A DNA stretch of 34,777 bases. Source: Acidobacteriota bacterium (lineage in GTDB: Bacteria; Acidobacteriota; Thermoanaerobaculia; Thermoanaerobaculales; Sulfomarinibacteraceae). A model generated the notes under the pieces. That model was not told the origin of the DNA, searched no databases, and saw only the letters and a program-made list of their open reading frames with translations. The DNA lies in assembly GCA_024641545.1 (NCBI GenBank), contig JAHECW010000041.1:1-34777 (forward strand). Reading direction: 5' to 3'. Shown here piece by piece: positions 1 to 9,290 of this stretch; position 1 is the stretch's first letter, and each line of letters begins with the position of its first letter. Position numbers and translations under genes: made by a program.

Positions 1-3000
1 ACCACACCGAGGTGCAGGTGCCCGGCACCTGCATGCCGACGGTCTCACCTATGCCGAGCGCGGTGTAGGCCGCGGGGAAACAGTGGGCGTCCGAGTAGTT
101 GCCCTCGTTCATTACGACAATTGAAGGCTTGGTCCAACGCCCCGACGGTTCAATACCCACGACCCGCCCCCGGGGGATCGCGGTGAAGTACACCTCACCG
201 CTGAGGAAGGTGGTCAGGGCCTCGACCAGATTGCCGCCGCCGTTGAAGCGGGTGTCGAGAACGATGGCTTCTTTCTCGGTGTGGCGACCGAAGACCTCTT
301 CGTAGATCTCCCGATACGGCCCGTCACTCATCCCACGAATGTGGGCGTAACCCAGCCGCCCGGCGGACAGTCTTTCGACTTCGGCGCGGCGCGACCGTAC
401 CCAACGCGTGTAGAGCAGACCGGCAAGCTCACGTCGCGAAATCGGCTTGACCTTCTCCTGCCACCTCCCGTCGGTCGCCGGATCGTGGAGCGACACGCGC
501 ACCAGAGTGTCGGCCTTGTGATTGAGCAGCGGATACCAGTTTTCGCCGGCAGCGATCTTCTTCCCGTCGATGGCTTCGATCACGACCCCCGCCTTGGCCT
601 TGCTCTCGGCCTGATCCAGCGGGCTGCCCTCGATGATCTCGGCGATCCTGATTCCGTCTCCACCGAACCCGGGGTCGGGAAAGAAGGCCAATTCCGCGGT
701 GGCATCGCCATCCGGACGGAGCTGCCGATATCCGCTGCCCAGGTGCGAGGCGTTGAGCTCGCCCTGCATCTCCGAGATCAGCTCGGCGAAATCCCAGTTG
801 TTGTCGATGTACGGCAGGAACACCGCGTACTCGGCCTTGTAGAAATCCCAGTCGACGCCGTTCATGTCTTCGACATAGAATTTCTTCTTGGTCTGCCGCC
901 AGGCGTGTTCGAAGAGATACGCCCGCTCGGCGGCCGCGTCGAGCTCCATCTTGGCGTCGAAGGAGATCGGCTTCACTTTGCCGCCCTCGATCTCCACCGA
1001 CTGCAGCTGGTTATCGGCAAGGACAAACGCCTTCTTGCCCTCCTTGTCGATGACGAGGCCGTTGGTGGAATCGGCCTTGAGCTTGGCGAGGAGCTTGACC
1101 TCCTTCTTCCGCGGCTCGTAGACCCAGAGATCGTAGCCCTCTTCAAAGCTCGCGAGATAGAGGACCTTCTCGCCATCGGGAGTGATGGCGGCGTTCTCCA
1201 TATCGGCCGAGTGAAACGAAAGCCGGGTCTTGCGGTCGTCGATGCCTTCGAGATCGATCTTCACCGGGTCGGGGAGCTCGACCTCGCCCTTCTTTTCGTC
1301 GGATTTTTCGCCTTTCTTGTCGGCGTCCTTCTTCTCATCCGCGTCGTCCTTTTCGGCTTTCTCTTCCTTTTCCTCCTTGGCCTTCAACTGCTCGAACTCG
1401 GCCTCGGTCAGGTGGAAACGATCCCACGCCTCGCGGGTGAGGAACGCGCCGTAGATATCGAGCTCGGCCGGCCAACCGGCCTGGAGCCGGGCGCCGTGAC
1501 GATCCGAGAGCCAGAACACCAGCTCGCCATCCATCGCCCAGCGTGGGACGAAGGAGAAATAGCCGCTCTTGGTGAGGTTGGTGAGTTCGCCTTTGCCCGA
1601 CGACGGCACCAGACCCGCCTCAAGCGACCACCTGCCGGGGCTGAGAAACTGGACCAGGAACCAGCGGCCGTCGGGCGACCACTCGTACCACTGGTCGTCA
1701 TCGGTGTAGGAGTAGTTGAGATCTCCCGGGACGATCGTTCGACTCGCTCCGCTCGCCAGATTCAGGACCTTGAGCTCGACGCGTTCTTCGAGGTAGGCGA
1801 CCTCCTTGCCGTCGGGGCTGAAGTGCGGCTGATAGGTTTCCGCCCCGGTCACGAGCACCGGTTTTTCCTCGAACGCGGTGGCGTTGAAGAAGCTCGGTTC
1901 GTCATCGTCCGCGAGATCGGTGCGATAGAGATTCCAGCTGCCGTCGCGCTCGCTCGCATAGAGCAGGCTGCGGCCGTCCGGGCTGAAGCTTACCGAACGT
2001 TCCTGCTCCGGGGTGTTCGTGATGCGACGGGTGGCCGAGTGGTCCGCCGAGGTCACAAAGACCTCGCCCCGGGCGATGAAGGCGATCTCCTTTGCGTCGG
2101 GGGAGAGGTCGAACTCCGATATGTCCTTTGCCACGTCGATCCAGCGAACGTCATTGTCACGCAGGTCGGTGGCGACCAGGATTTCGAGCTTGGAATCGGT
2201 TTCGGATCCGGCCGGCCGGACCCAGATCTCGCCGTCGAATGCATAACACAGATCCCCCTGCCGCGAGGCGCTGAGAAACCGCACCGGGTGGGTGTCGTGA
2301 TCGGTGATCTGCTCGCTCGCGGTCGGATCATCGAGATCGAGCCGCCAGACGTTGAACGTGCCGTCGCGCTCGGAGAGGTAGTAGAGCGAAGACTCGTCGG
2401 GGCTCCAGACCGGCTGCCGGTCGTCGGCGCCGAAATCGGTCAGTCGGGTGTGCTGACCGGATCCGGTGTCATAAATCCAGAGGTCCCGGGCGAAAGACGA
2501 GTTATCGTGTTTCCGCCATGGGTCTTCATAGCTCTTTTCATCGGTGTAGGCCAGGGTGGTGGCGTCCGAGTTGAGGACCGCGTAGAGAGCGGGAGTGGTC
2601 AGCATCTGGCGGGGCATCCCGCCCCCGACCGAGACTCGATAGAGCTCGGGTTGTGCCCCGGTCGGAAACTGGACGCAGTCCTGTCCATCGAGACGCGCCG
2701 AGGAGAACAACACTTCGGCGCCGTCGGGGGTGAAGCTCGTCGGCTGGTCGTTGGCGGAGTGGTAGGTCAGCCGGGTTGCGGCACCGCCCGCGGCATCCAT
2801 GACGAAGACGTCGAAATTGCCGTATCGATCCGAGGCGAATGCGATCTTCGTCGAGTCGGGGGACCACACGGGCATGGTGTCGTGCGCCGCGTGGACCGTC
2901 AGCGGTGTTGCCGTCCCACCTATGGACGGCACCCGATAGAGGTCGCCGCGGTAGCTGAAGACGATGGTCTCACCATCCGGAGAGATCGCCGGATAGCGCA

Positions 3001-3094
3001 ACCACAGCGCCGGCTGGGCGGCGGATGCGACCACCGCAGCGGTCGACAGAACGAGCACACCGATCACGACAAGAGCCGAGGTCCTGAATCGCAT
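1..3094 (-). CDS. Tricorn-type protease (S41 family, beta-propeller plus PDZ), C-terminus cut by window edge
   Basis: The reading frame starts at ATG 3094 and runs open to base 1, giving about 1031 residues; Thermoplasma tricorn has about 1071, so only the last few tens are missing. The N-terminus (MRFRTSALVV, then hydrophobic to about residue 25) is a signal peptide, so the enzyme is probably exported, unlike cytosolic archaeal tricorn. Repeated SPDG/SPDS-type blades fill residues 30-550 (propeller). A Lys/Glu/Asp-rich linker lies at about 569-603. A PDZ-like segment follows the Ser-His pair (S783, H784 in ASHLG), and the nucleophile region is NEGNYSDAH with S1001. These match tricorn S745/H746/S965; the fourth residue (E1023 in tricorn) would lie outside the window. 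Expected role: trimming peptides to short products. It is downstream of the hydrolase ending at 3404, but a 309-bp repeat-containing gap suggests its own promoter. Confidence 0.9.
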   Translation of the reverse strand, partial: MRFRTSALVVIGVLVLSTAAVVASAAQPALWLRYPAISPDGETIVFSYRGDLYRVPSIGGTATPLTVHAAHDTMPVWSPDSTKIAFASDRYGNFDVFVMDAAGGAATRLTYHSANDQPTSFTPDGAEVLFSSARLDGQDCVQFPTGAQPELYRVSVGGGMPRQMLTTPALYAVLNSDATTLAYTDEKSYEDPWRKHDNSSFARDLWIYDTGSGQHTRLTDFGADDRQPVWSPDESSLYYLSERDGTFNVWRLDLDDPTASEQITDHDTHPVRFLSASRQGDLCYAFDGEIWVRPAGSETDSKLEILVATDLRDNDVRWIDVAKDISEFDLSPDAKEIAFIARGEVFVTSADHSATRRITNTPEQERSVSFSPDGRSLLYASERDGSWNLYRTDLADDDEPSFFNATAFEEKPVLVTGAETYQPHFSPDGKEVAYLEERVELKVLNLASGASRTIVPGDLNYSYTDDDQWYEWSPDGRWFLVQFLSPGRWSLEAGLVPSSGKGELTNLTKSGYFSFVPRWAMDGELVFWLSDRHGARLQAGWPAELDIYGAFLTREAWDRFHLTEAEFEQLKAKEEKEEKAEKDDADEKKDADKKGEKSDEKKGEVELPDPVKIDLEGIDDRKTRLSFHSADMENAAITPDGEKVLYLASFEEGYDLWVYEPRKKEVKLLAKLKADSTNGLVIDKEGKKAFVLADNQLQSVEIEGGKVKPISFDAKMELDAAAERAYLFEHAWRQTKKKFYVEDMNGVDWDFYKAEYAVFLPYIDNNWDFAELISEMQGELNASHLGSGYRQLRPDGDATAELAFFPDPGFGGDGIRIAEIIEGSPLDQAESKAKAGVVIEAIDGKKIAAGENWYPLLNHKADTLVRVSLHDPATDGRWQEKVKPISRRELAGLLYTRWVRSRRAEVERLSAGRLGYAHIRGMSDGPYREIYEEVFGRHTEKEAIVLDTRFNGGGNLVEALTTFLSGEVYFTAIPRGRVVGIEPSGRWTKPSIVVMNEGNYSDAHCFPAAYTALGIGETVGMQVPGTCTSVW

Positions 3095-3403
3095 ACCTTC
3101 TCCAAAAAGAAAAATTGAGCGCGACTTCACAGCAGCCACACAATGATGTACGGATATTCCCCTCCGCCGGTTCCGCCGGAGTCGTCGGCCTGCGAAGGCG
3201 GTTATAGGGAGGGAGTGAGACGTGAGACGTGAGACGTGAGACGTGAGACGTGAGACGTGAGACGTCAGATGTTAGAAAGTTAGTAGGTAAGGTAGTCAGG
3301 AAGTCAGGAAGAAAAAGAGTCAAAAGCCAGGAGTCAGGACCCCTCACCTCCTCACAGCGAGCGAAGCGAGCGCTGACAGCGAGCAACGCGAGCGCTCACC
3401 TCC
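3095..3403. other. Repeat-filled intergenic region
   Basis: This gap of about 309 bp between two minus-strand genes holds no convincing gene. It contains a heptamer tandem repeat (3215-3263), an A/G-rich stretch with words such as tcaggaag in direct repeat (about 3265-3340), two near-identical 22-mers (3355-3398) and two identical 13-mers (3343-3355, 3395-3407). On the minus strand a TATAAC hexamer (3206-3201), about 107 bases before the tricorn start, resembles a -10 box, with the heptamer array where a -35 box would sit. No good -35 match is seen. Confidence 0.7.
3215..3263. repeat. Heptamer tandem repeat, 7 x GTGAGAC
   Basis: Seven uninterrupted copies of GTGAGAC (GTCTCAC on the other strand) fill 3215-3263, followed by a decayed unit, gtcagat. 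Perfect heptamer arrays of this size are prone to slippage in copy number. The array lies about 120-170 bp upstream of the tricorn start, in the probable promoter region, outside any real gene. There is no unique spacer, so it is not a CRISPR array. Confidence 0.95.
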
Positions 3404-3407
3404 TCAC
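3343..3407. repeat. Two 22-bp repeats bracketed by identical 13-mers
   Basis: CTCACCTCCTCAC occurs at 3343-3355 and again at 3395-3407, exactly 52 bases apart. Between them are two tandem 22-mers, 3355-3376 and 3377-3398, identical at 19 of 22 positions (cagcgagc... to ...gcgagcgct plus two bases). The right 13-mer overlaps the stop codon of the gene ending at 3404. The bracketed arrangement looks like a small inserted or expanded element rather than chance. Confidence 0.8.
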
Positions 3408-6400
3408 TTCTGCACCCGGGTGATCACGAACGGGTCGTCTCCCTTCATGAAACTGACCTCGACGGTGGTTCGCTGGCCGTCGACGATGAGAACCGTCGTC
3501 GTCAGCTTGCGGCCGGGGATCATCACCATCATCGGATACTCACCCGCCGGGATCTTGGAGAGATTGAAACGATCATAGGCCTTGTCGTGGATCTCGTCCC
3601 GGAACCAGATCGTGCAGCGGACGGGTTTGGATCTCACCTGCAGCGACCCCAGCCCGAGGTGGACGACCTCGACCTTGGAGGCCTTGAGATCTCCGTGCAC
3701 GGTGTTCTCGGCCCCGGGCTCGATGGTGATCACCGAGGTCACCGTCTGGTAGCCGTCCTTCTTGAAGCTGATGGTGTGCTCACCGACCGGAATACCGCCG
3801 ATGGAGAGTTGCGGAGTCGTCTTTTCTTCGACCCGACCGTCGATCTCGACGGTGATGTTCTGCGGCGCCGAGGTCACGACCAGCGAACCGACCTCCTGGA
3901 CCGACGGAACGGCGGCCTGCGGCGAGGTCGGAAGGGCGACGACAACCGGGATGAACTTCCCGACCTCGACCTCGACCGGCCGATTGAGAACGTCGACCTC
4001 GAAACTCTGGGGCTGGAAACCGTCCTTTTCCACCCGAAGGGTGTGACGACCCCGCTTGACGTCGCTGAGGAAGAGTCCGTCTTCCCGGGCGCTCGTGGTT
4101 CCCATGAACTCACCGTCGAAGTAGATCTGCAGCCCGGGCTCGGCGGAAACCTGGATCCCGCCGGCCGACGAGACCGCGGTCGCCGCGACCGCGGTGGCGG
4201 CACCGGCGGCGGGCGGCTTCGTCGTCGCGCCCGGTTGGGTGTCGGAGCGAGTGGTTTCTCCAGCCGCCGGAATCGCACCGGCGGCAACGGTCGCGCCGGC
4301 GGCGGCTGCCGCGGGTGCGACATCCGCGGTTGCGGATGCGATCTCGACCTTCGGCAGCACCAGAGCATCGCCAAGCCGCCAGAAGGGTGCGGCATCCAGT
4401 GGTTCCGGCGGCCAGACGAGACGACCGGCGAACTCGACGGCGGCGGCGGCGTCGGCCTCGAGCAGGATGCGATCCGCGGCGAGTCCGTACGCCGCGGCGG
4501 AAACCCGATTGACATAGTCCTGATGGCCGTCGTATCGCTCGTCGATGGAGGGCCTGGGATCGGCGGTCGCCGCTCGTTCCTCTTCGCTCGTCGGGAAGAA
4601 CCAGAAGGAACCGTCAAACCGGCTGAGAAACTCCGGCGCGCCGAACTCGGCCGTCCTCGGGTTCCAACCCTGATAGGTGCCCAGCGGAACCTCGATCTCG
4701 GGCAGCCGGATGCCGCCCAGTTCATTTCCATCCGCGTCGAACGCAGGGACCAGGGTCTGGTACGGCTCACCCACCTCGGGCGGAACCCGGGTGAACACCC
4801 CGGTTGTCCAGAAATCGGGTCCGTAGTCGACCCGCGGCGGCCGGAGATTTCGCCCCGGGTGGCGCATCCCCGGTATCGCGGGGAAACGTCGCCGGTGTTC
4901 CTCGGCGGTAATGAGCCCGCCCCCGTCGATCCGCGGATAGCGGCTCGGGGGCGGTTCCACATCCTCACTCACCCACCGATCCAGATTGACCAACATGGCC
5001 CGCTGAACCGGAGCCACGTCGAGGGGATTGCGCTCGTGCTCGGTGATCGTCCGGGCCCGAGTCGCCGCACCGCCGTGGGGGGCGCCGTTGGTCATGTAGT
5101 AGCGGACGAGGGGGTGGATCCGAGCATCCGCCCCGCCCTCCGGATCGGTGTGGACCAACGAGGCCGACCGGGTCCAGTACTCGAGGGCGTTGTTGGTCAT
5201 GATGATCTTCGGCATCCGGCCGAGCCGTTTGGCCTCGGCCAGGACGTCGTTGGCGGCCGGCGCCCCGTCGGGAAGGAAATTGAAGGGCGGGTGATCGGCC
5301 GGGAAGTAGTTGCCTTCGAGATCGCTGGGGTGGTGCGTGGTCTGGGCGAAACGGTGGTTGAAGCCACCCTTGCCGGCGCCGGCGACGTGGATCCGCGCGC
5401 CCTCGAAGACCATCCGTCCGCGTTCGTCGACGTGGAACCCCTGCCACAACATCTGGACGATGAACCGACCGGACTGCGAGACCCCGAAGATGTAGGCAAG
5501 ATCCACCGTCGAGGCCGGATCCCCTCCGCCGGCACGAACGGCCAACGGATTCGGGTTGCCGTAGCCGTCCTCGCCCTCGAAGTGGAAGAACGCCACGGCG
5601 TCGCGAACCGCCGCCAGCCCGAGGCCCACCACCCGCGGGTTTTCGGCCTCGTAGATGAGCTCGTAGATCTTGCCGGGGAGGAGGCCGCCGTCGACGACGA
5701 TCTGGGTCGGATCGGGCGCCGACACACCGTTTTCGGAACGGGAAAAGCTCCATTGGTCGTTGGGAATCGCCCGCCGCCGGGCGGTCGGGGCGTCGCGGAC
5801 GGTCAGCGACGCTCCCGAGTTATCGGTCGGATCGTGGGCCGGATAGCACCGGCTGCCGCCCCAGGCCAGGGGCATCGACGGCGCGGCCTCGCGACCAAAG
5901 CTGTTGACGATCTCGGCGGCGATCCTCTGCCGGATGGCGGCCCCGCCTTCGGTGGCGATGGGGAGCTCGATCTGGAGCCGGTCGTCGCCCGACGCGACAT
6001 CCCAGTTCCACGCCGACCACAACAACGAATACCCCTGCTCCATGAGGAAGCCGTTGCCGGCGTCCTCGGCGGTCGACGGGTCGTTGGTGCGGGTCCCTCC
6101 GTTGATGTGGCGCAGCATGTAGAGGTTGCCGCGGTTGTTGACGTCGTAAAGGAGCCGGCCGTTGCCGCGCGCCAGGTCGACCGGCTTGAGCAGGAGGAAG
6201 TCGCCCTGAAAGTGAACCCGGCCGTCGGCCCCTCGGGGCGCCAACTCGAGATCGACGATGGCGGCGTTGGCGGGATTCGCCGGGTCAACGGCGTAGAACA
6301 ACGTGCCGCGGATCTTCTCGTACGGCCCGGTCTCACCGAACGCCATCCCGTCCGCAAAGGTCTCCCGCGAGGCGATCTCGATGCGTTCGACCTCCGCCGG

Positions 6401-6481
6401 CGCAATGACCGCGACCAACGTCACGATGAAGAATGCCTGTAGGACACGAACAAAACGGCGTCGGTTCGATCGATTGCTCAT
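3404..6481 (-). CDS. Exported alpha/beta hydrolase with three C-terminal PEGA-like domains
   Basis: The 1025-residue product starts at ATG 6481, with GGAG eight bases upstream. Residues 10-29 form a signal peptide or anchor. Residues 30-690 resemble the 'alpha/beta hydrolase domain' family (Abhydrolase_10-like): the nucleophile elbow is GVSQSGR at 333-339 (S335 likely nucleophile), and a later GAPHGG could supply the histidine. An Ala/Pro/Thr-rich linker (about 710-785) is followed by three PEGA-type repeats, each with a short 'G..VSA.P...IYFDG' start and a 'G.HTL...KDG' or similar core (about 787-850, 866-930, 945-1015). PEGA domains are usually surface or wall-associated. The natural substrate is unknown. 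Hydrolases of this family are usually near 650-700 residues, so the fusion explains the extra length. Family call is secure at fold level; substrate is not inferable. Confidence 0.85.
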   Translation of the reverse strand: MSNRSNRRRFVRVLQAFFIVTLVAVIAPAEVERIEIASRETFADGMAFGETGPYEKIRGTLFYAVDPANPANAAIVDLELAPRGADGRVHFQGDFLLLKPVDLARGNGRLLYDVNNRGNLYMLRHINGGTRTNDPSTAEDAGNGFLMEQGYSLLWSAWNWDVASGDDRLQIELPIATEGGAAIRQRIAAEIVNSFGREAAPSMPLAWGGSRCYPAHDPTDNSGASLTVRDAPTARRRAIPNDQWSFSRSENGVSAPDPTQIVVDGGLLPGKIYELIYEAENPRVVGLGLAAVRDAVAFFHFEGEDGYGNPNPLAVRAGGGDPASTVDLAYIFGVSQSGRFIVQMLWQGFHVDERGRMVFEGARIHVAGAGKGGFNHRFAQTTHHPSDLEGNYFPADHPPFNFLPDGAPAANDVLAEAKRLGRMPKIIMTNNALEYWTRSASLVHTDPEGGADARIHPLVRYYMTNGAPHGGAATRARTITEHERNPLDVAPVQRAMLVNLDRWVSEDVEPPPSRYPRIDGGGLITAEEHRRRFPAIPGMRHPGRNLRPPRVDYGPDFWTTGVFTRVPPEVGEPYQTLVPAFDADGNELGGIRLPEIEVPLGTYQGWNPRTAEFGAPEFLSRFDGSFWFFPTSEEERAATADPRPSIDERYDGHQDYVNRVSAAAYGLAADRILLEADAAAAVEFAGRLVWPPEPLDAAPFWRLGDALVLPKVEIASATADVAPAAAAAGATVAAGAIPAAGETTRSDTQPGATTKPPAAGAATAVAATAVSSAGGIQVSAEPGLQIYFDGEFMGTTSAREDGLFLSDVKRGRHTLRVEKDGFQPQSFEVDVLNRPVEVEVGKFIPVVVALPTSPQAAVPSVQEVGSLVVTSAPQNITVEIDGRVEEKTTPQLSIGGIPVGEHTISFKKDGYQTVTSVITIEPGAENTVHGDLKASKVEVVHLGLGSLQVRSKPVRCTIWFRDEIHDKAYDRFNLSKIPAGEYPMMVMIPGRKLTTTVLIVDGQRTTVEVSFMKGDDPFVITRVQK

Positions 6482-6960
6482 GGTTCACTCCGATGGCGTC
6501 GACGGGTTTCGGACATGGTGACTATAACCCCGCTTTCGCGGACACGTGATTCGGATTCCGGATGCGGGAGACGGAAAATACCGCAGCGTGCCATCGCAAT
6601 CGTTGCACAGACGCGCACAGCGATCGTCTTGAGAGTGGGCTCCGCGCTGCTCGAACGTCATGGGAGTTCGTGGTGCGTTCTTTTCGGCCGGGAGGTTTCT
6701 CGAGGTGGGCCGGGCGCCACCCACCTCACCCAAGAACACGGGACCAAGTCCGACCCGAAGTGTCTTCAGGGCGAAATCCGCGCTACCATTCCCCTCCGAT
6801 GACAGGGCCCTGCCAACCTTGCAGAGGGCCGAGGTCCCCGTCGTCCACAGCGAACTCCAAGAGATCAACGGCACTGCAGCCGAAATCCCCGATCGGAGTC
6901 TGACGGTCATCAAGCACAGTTCTCCCTTCGTCCTTCTCAACTAACCCCCAAGGAGGTCAC
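6482..6960. other. Divergent intergenic region
   Basis: These 479 bp separate a minus-strand gene from a plus-strand gene, so both promoters should lie here. I found no convincing sigma-70 or sigma-54 promoter. A TATAGT hexamer on the minus strand (6526-6521) has no matching -35. A small 4-bp stem, CCGC-TTTC-GCGG, lies at 6530-6541. Open frames on both strands here show no recognisable protein character. Confidence 0.6.
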
Positions 6961-8664
6961 ATGCGGACTCTCGCCGTCGCAGTATTCGTCACGATCATCG
7001 CCATCGGGTGCGGAACCCCCGCCCCGCCGCCGCAGGAAACCGCCGAAACCGGGATCCGACTCGAGCTCCCGACCGGATTCGGCCACGCGTCGGAAACCAT
7101 CGCCGAGGGAAACCTGCTGACCGACGTCGGCATGCTGGCGAGCGATGACTTCGCGGGGCGAGGGCCGGGCAGCGAGGGAGATCGGATGGCCCGCGCCTAC
7201 CTCGCCAGCCGGCTGGCCGAGATGGGCTTTGAACCCCTCTTCGACGGCGGTTCCTACGAGCAGCCCGTCGAGATCGTCGGACTGACCGCCAACCCGCCGG
7301 AGACCTGGACCTTTGACGCCGCCGACGGCTCGACGGTCGGCTATCGTTTCGCCGATGAGTACATGCTCGTCGCCGGCGTTCAGGAACCCGCGGTTTCCAT
7401 CAAAGACGCTGAGGTGGTATTCGTCGGATACGGCATCGTCGCGCCGGAGGAGGACTGGGATGACTTCAAGGGCGTGGATCTCCACGGCAAGATCCTGCTC
7501 ATGCTCAACGACGACCCCGACTGGGACCAGGAGCTCTTCGGCGGCGCGCGCAAACTCTCCTACGGCCGTTGGGACTACAAGTACGCCAGCGCCGCCCGCC
7601 GGGGCGCCGTCGGCGCCATCATCGTCCACACCACCGAATCGGCGGGCTACCCGTGGACGGTGGTCCGCTCGTCGAACATCGGCGAGCAGTTCGAACTCGT
7701 CGCCGGCGACGAACCGCGAACCCTGTTCAACGGTTGGCTGACCTGGGACGGATCGAAGGCCCTCGCCGAGCTCGGCGGCCACAGCCTCGAGGCGCTCATC
7801 GAGTCGGCCCGGTCGCGTGACTTCCGGCCGATCCCCCTGGGCGTGACCACCTCCATCGACTTTTCGGTGGATGTCCGTCCCAACTCCACCGCCAACGTCG
7901 CCGGCATCCTCCGCGGCGCCGACCCCGAGGTCGGCGGCGAAATCGTGGTCCTGTCCGCCCACCACGATCACTTCGGCATCGGCGAGCCCGACGAGACCGG
8001 CGATGTGATCTTCAACGGCGCCCTCGACAACGGCGTCGCCATGGCCCAGACCTTGGCCGTCGCCGGCGCCTTCGCCGCGCTCCCTGAAGGTCCGCGGCGC
8101 AGCGTGATGGCCTTCTTCCCCGCGGTCGAGGAGCAGGGCATCCTCGGCTCCAAGTACTTTGCCGGAAGCGGTGTCGTTCAACCGGGCCGGATGGTGGCGG
8201 ACATCAATTTCGAGCTCGGCAACGTCTGGGGAAAGACCAGCGACGTCATCATATACGGCCTCGGCAAATCCGAGCTCGATGACTGGCTCGCCGCCGCGGC
8301 CAAGACCCAGAACCGAACCATTCGCGGCGAACAGGATGTCAAGGCGGGTTGGTTCTACCGCTCCGACCAGATCAGCTTTGCGCGGATCGGCGTCCCGTCG
8401 ATCTGGTTCAAGTCCGGCGTCGATTTCATCGGCCGCGAGCCCGGCTGGGGAGAACAACAGTACGCCGACTGGATCAGCACCAAGTATCACACTCCGGGCG
8501 ACGAGGTGGATGAGAACTGGGTGCTCGACGGTCTCGTCGAAGACGCGCAGCTCGGTTTCATGCTCGCCGCCGCCGTCGCCACCGGCGATGTCACGCCGAC
8601 CTGGTACGCCGGCGACGAGTTCGCGGCGGCGAGGAAGGCGGCGCTGGCGGAGTTGGATCGGTAG
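6961..8664 (+). CDS. M28-family zinc peptidase lipoprotein
   Basis: This 567-residue protein starts at ATG 6961 behind a perfect AGGAGG at 6951-6956. The N-terminus has a lipoprotein signal with C17 in AIGCG, so it is probably anchored in the envelope. Residues 50-300 hold a leading domain with an inserted PA-like segment, and the catalytic M28 domain covers about 305-560. Zinc ligands and catalytic residues fit the family: H335/D336 in AHHDH, D356 in ALDNG, E390/E391 in VEEQG, D414 in VADIN, and H510 in YHTPGDE. M28 enzymes are mostly aminopeptidases, so it would release amino acids from peptides in the periplasm. It stands alone on the plus strand, divergent from the hydrolase and convergent with the 8838-19868 operon. 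Confidence 0.92.
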   Translation: MRTLAVAVFVTIIAIGCGTPAPPPQETAETGIRLELPTGFGHASETIAEGNLLTDVGMLASDDFAGRGPGSEGDRMARAYLASRLAEMGFEPLFDGGSYEQPVEIVGLTANPPETWTFDAADGSTVGYRFADEYMLVAGVQEPAVSIKDAEVVFVGYGIVAPEEDWDDFKGVDLHGKILLMLNDDPDWDQELFGGARKLSYGRWDYKYASAARRGAVGAIIVHTTESAGYPWTVVRSSNIGEQFELVAGDEPRTLFNGWLTWDGSKALAELGGHSLEALIESARSRDFRPIPLGVTTSIDFSVDVRPNSTANVAGILRGADPEVGGEIVVLSAHHDHFGIGEPDETGDVIFNGALDNGVAMAQTLAVAGAFAALPEGPRRSVMAFFPAVEEQGILGSKYFAGSGVVQPGRMVADINFELGNVWGKTSDVIIYGLGKSELDDWLAAAAKTQNRTIRGEQDVKAGWFYRSDQISFARIGVPSIWFKSGVDFIGREPGWGEQQYADWISTKYHTPGDEVDENWVLDGLVEDAQLGFMLAAAVATGDVTPTWYAGDEFAAARKAALAELDR

Positions 8665-8837
8665 GCGGGTCCGCCTTCGGCGCCCTGGCGTCACCCGAAC
8701 AGCGTGGCCGCGGGGGTGGCGGGGGAGGACTGCAACCACGCTGACCGGGCGGGCGGCGGCCTCCCTCCGACCTGAGCAGCCGTCCGGGATCGTCTCCTCG
8801 CGAGAGGGGTCCGGCACCGCTCCCCGGGTGATCGGGC

Positions 8838-9290
8838 CTATGTGTCGATACGCTGCAGCCGCTCAGGCACTCCCGACGAGAGCACCGACCACATCGACAC
8901 CACCGCTCCAGCGAAGAGCAGCACCCCCGCGAAGACCATCACCAGAACCCCAGCGATCGGGGTGGCGGCGAAGAGGATGGCGACGTTTTCGCCGACTACG
9001 ACGGTGTCGTCCGCATCCCGCGCGGTCAGGGTCGCGATGCCGAATCTCGACGGGCTCCAATCGATCCGTCCGTCGGTCGTGAATCGGCCGACCTCCTCTT
9101 CGGTCTGGGTTTCGCTGGTCGGCGAATAGATCACCCACAGCGTCAAGGTCGAGGCGTCCTCGACACCAGCGAGGAATACACTCTGAGGCTTCCCGACGAC
9201 AGGGAAATCCTCGCCGAGGTCGAGATCGGCGGCGACGGGGGCGCCGGCGGCGACAACCAGGAGAACCACGGTGAGCATCAGCGTCTTCAT
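8838..9290 (-). CDS. Small membrane protein coupled to the NSS transporter
   Basis: This 150-residue protein starts at ATG 9290, which overlaps the stop of the upstream NSS gene as TGATG, with GGGGGAG just before it; the two are therefore translationally coupled. It has a cleavable-looking signal peptide (MKTLMLTVVLLVVAAGAPVA, cut near residue 21), an extracytoplasmic region of about 80 residues that looks beta-rich, and one transmembrane segment at about 103-135 with a short tail. I do not recognise a family. A longer frame upstream of this start is only a shadow of the NSS gene. Position suggests an accessory subunit of the transporter, in the way that small MetS accompanies NSS protein MetP in Corynebacterium; no sequence similarity to MetS is claimed. 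Confidence 0.8.
   Translation of the reverse strand: MKTLMLTVVLLVVAAGAPVAADLDLGEDFPVVGKPQSVFLAGVEDASTLTLWVIYSPTSETQTEEEVGRFTTDGRIDWSPSRFGIATLTARDADDTVVVGENVAILFAATPIAGVLVMVFAGVLLFAGAVVSMWSVLSSGVPERLQRIDT

Noticed and set aside
281-3118. Long plus-strand open frame
   Set aside because: It is the antisense shadow of the tricorn gene in GC-rich DNA; it has no family motif and the minus frame has clear tricorn catalytic motifs.
3215-3263. CRISPR array
   Set aside because: Units are 7 bp and contiguous with no spacers and no cas genes nearby.
2970-3386. 138-residue frame across the heptamer array
   Set aside because: It is created by translation of the tandem repeat (SRLTSHV units) and the tricorn start region.
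3587-6442. 951-residue plus-strand frame
   Set aside because: Antisense to the hydrolase-PEGA gene, with low-complexity Arg/Gly/Asp composition and no ribosome site.
6521-6526. TATAGT as -10 box of the hydrolase gene
   Set aside because: No -35 element at any reasonable spacing.
6485-6940. 151-residue minus-strand frame in the divergent gap
   Set aside because: No ribosome site, no motifs, Ser/Arg/Pro-rich; the gap is expected to hold two promoters.
8700-8743. 8-bp inverted repeat CAGCGTGG/CCACGCTG
   Set aside because: Loop of 28 bases and no T run; too weak for a terminator.
6937-8817. 626-residue minus-strand frame
   Set aside because: Antisense to the M28 peptidase, which has intact zinc ligands and a perfect ribosome site.
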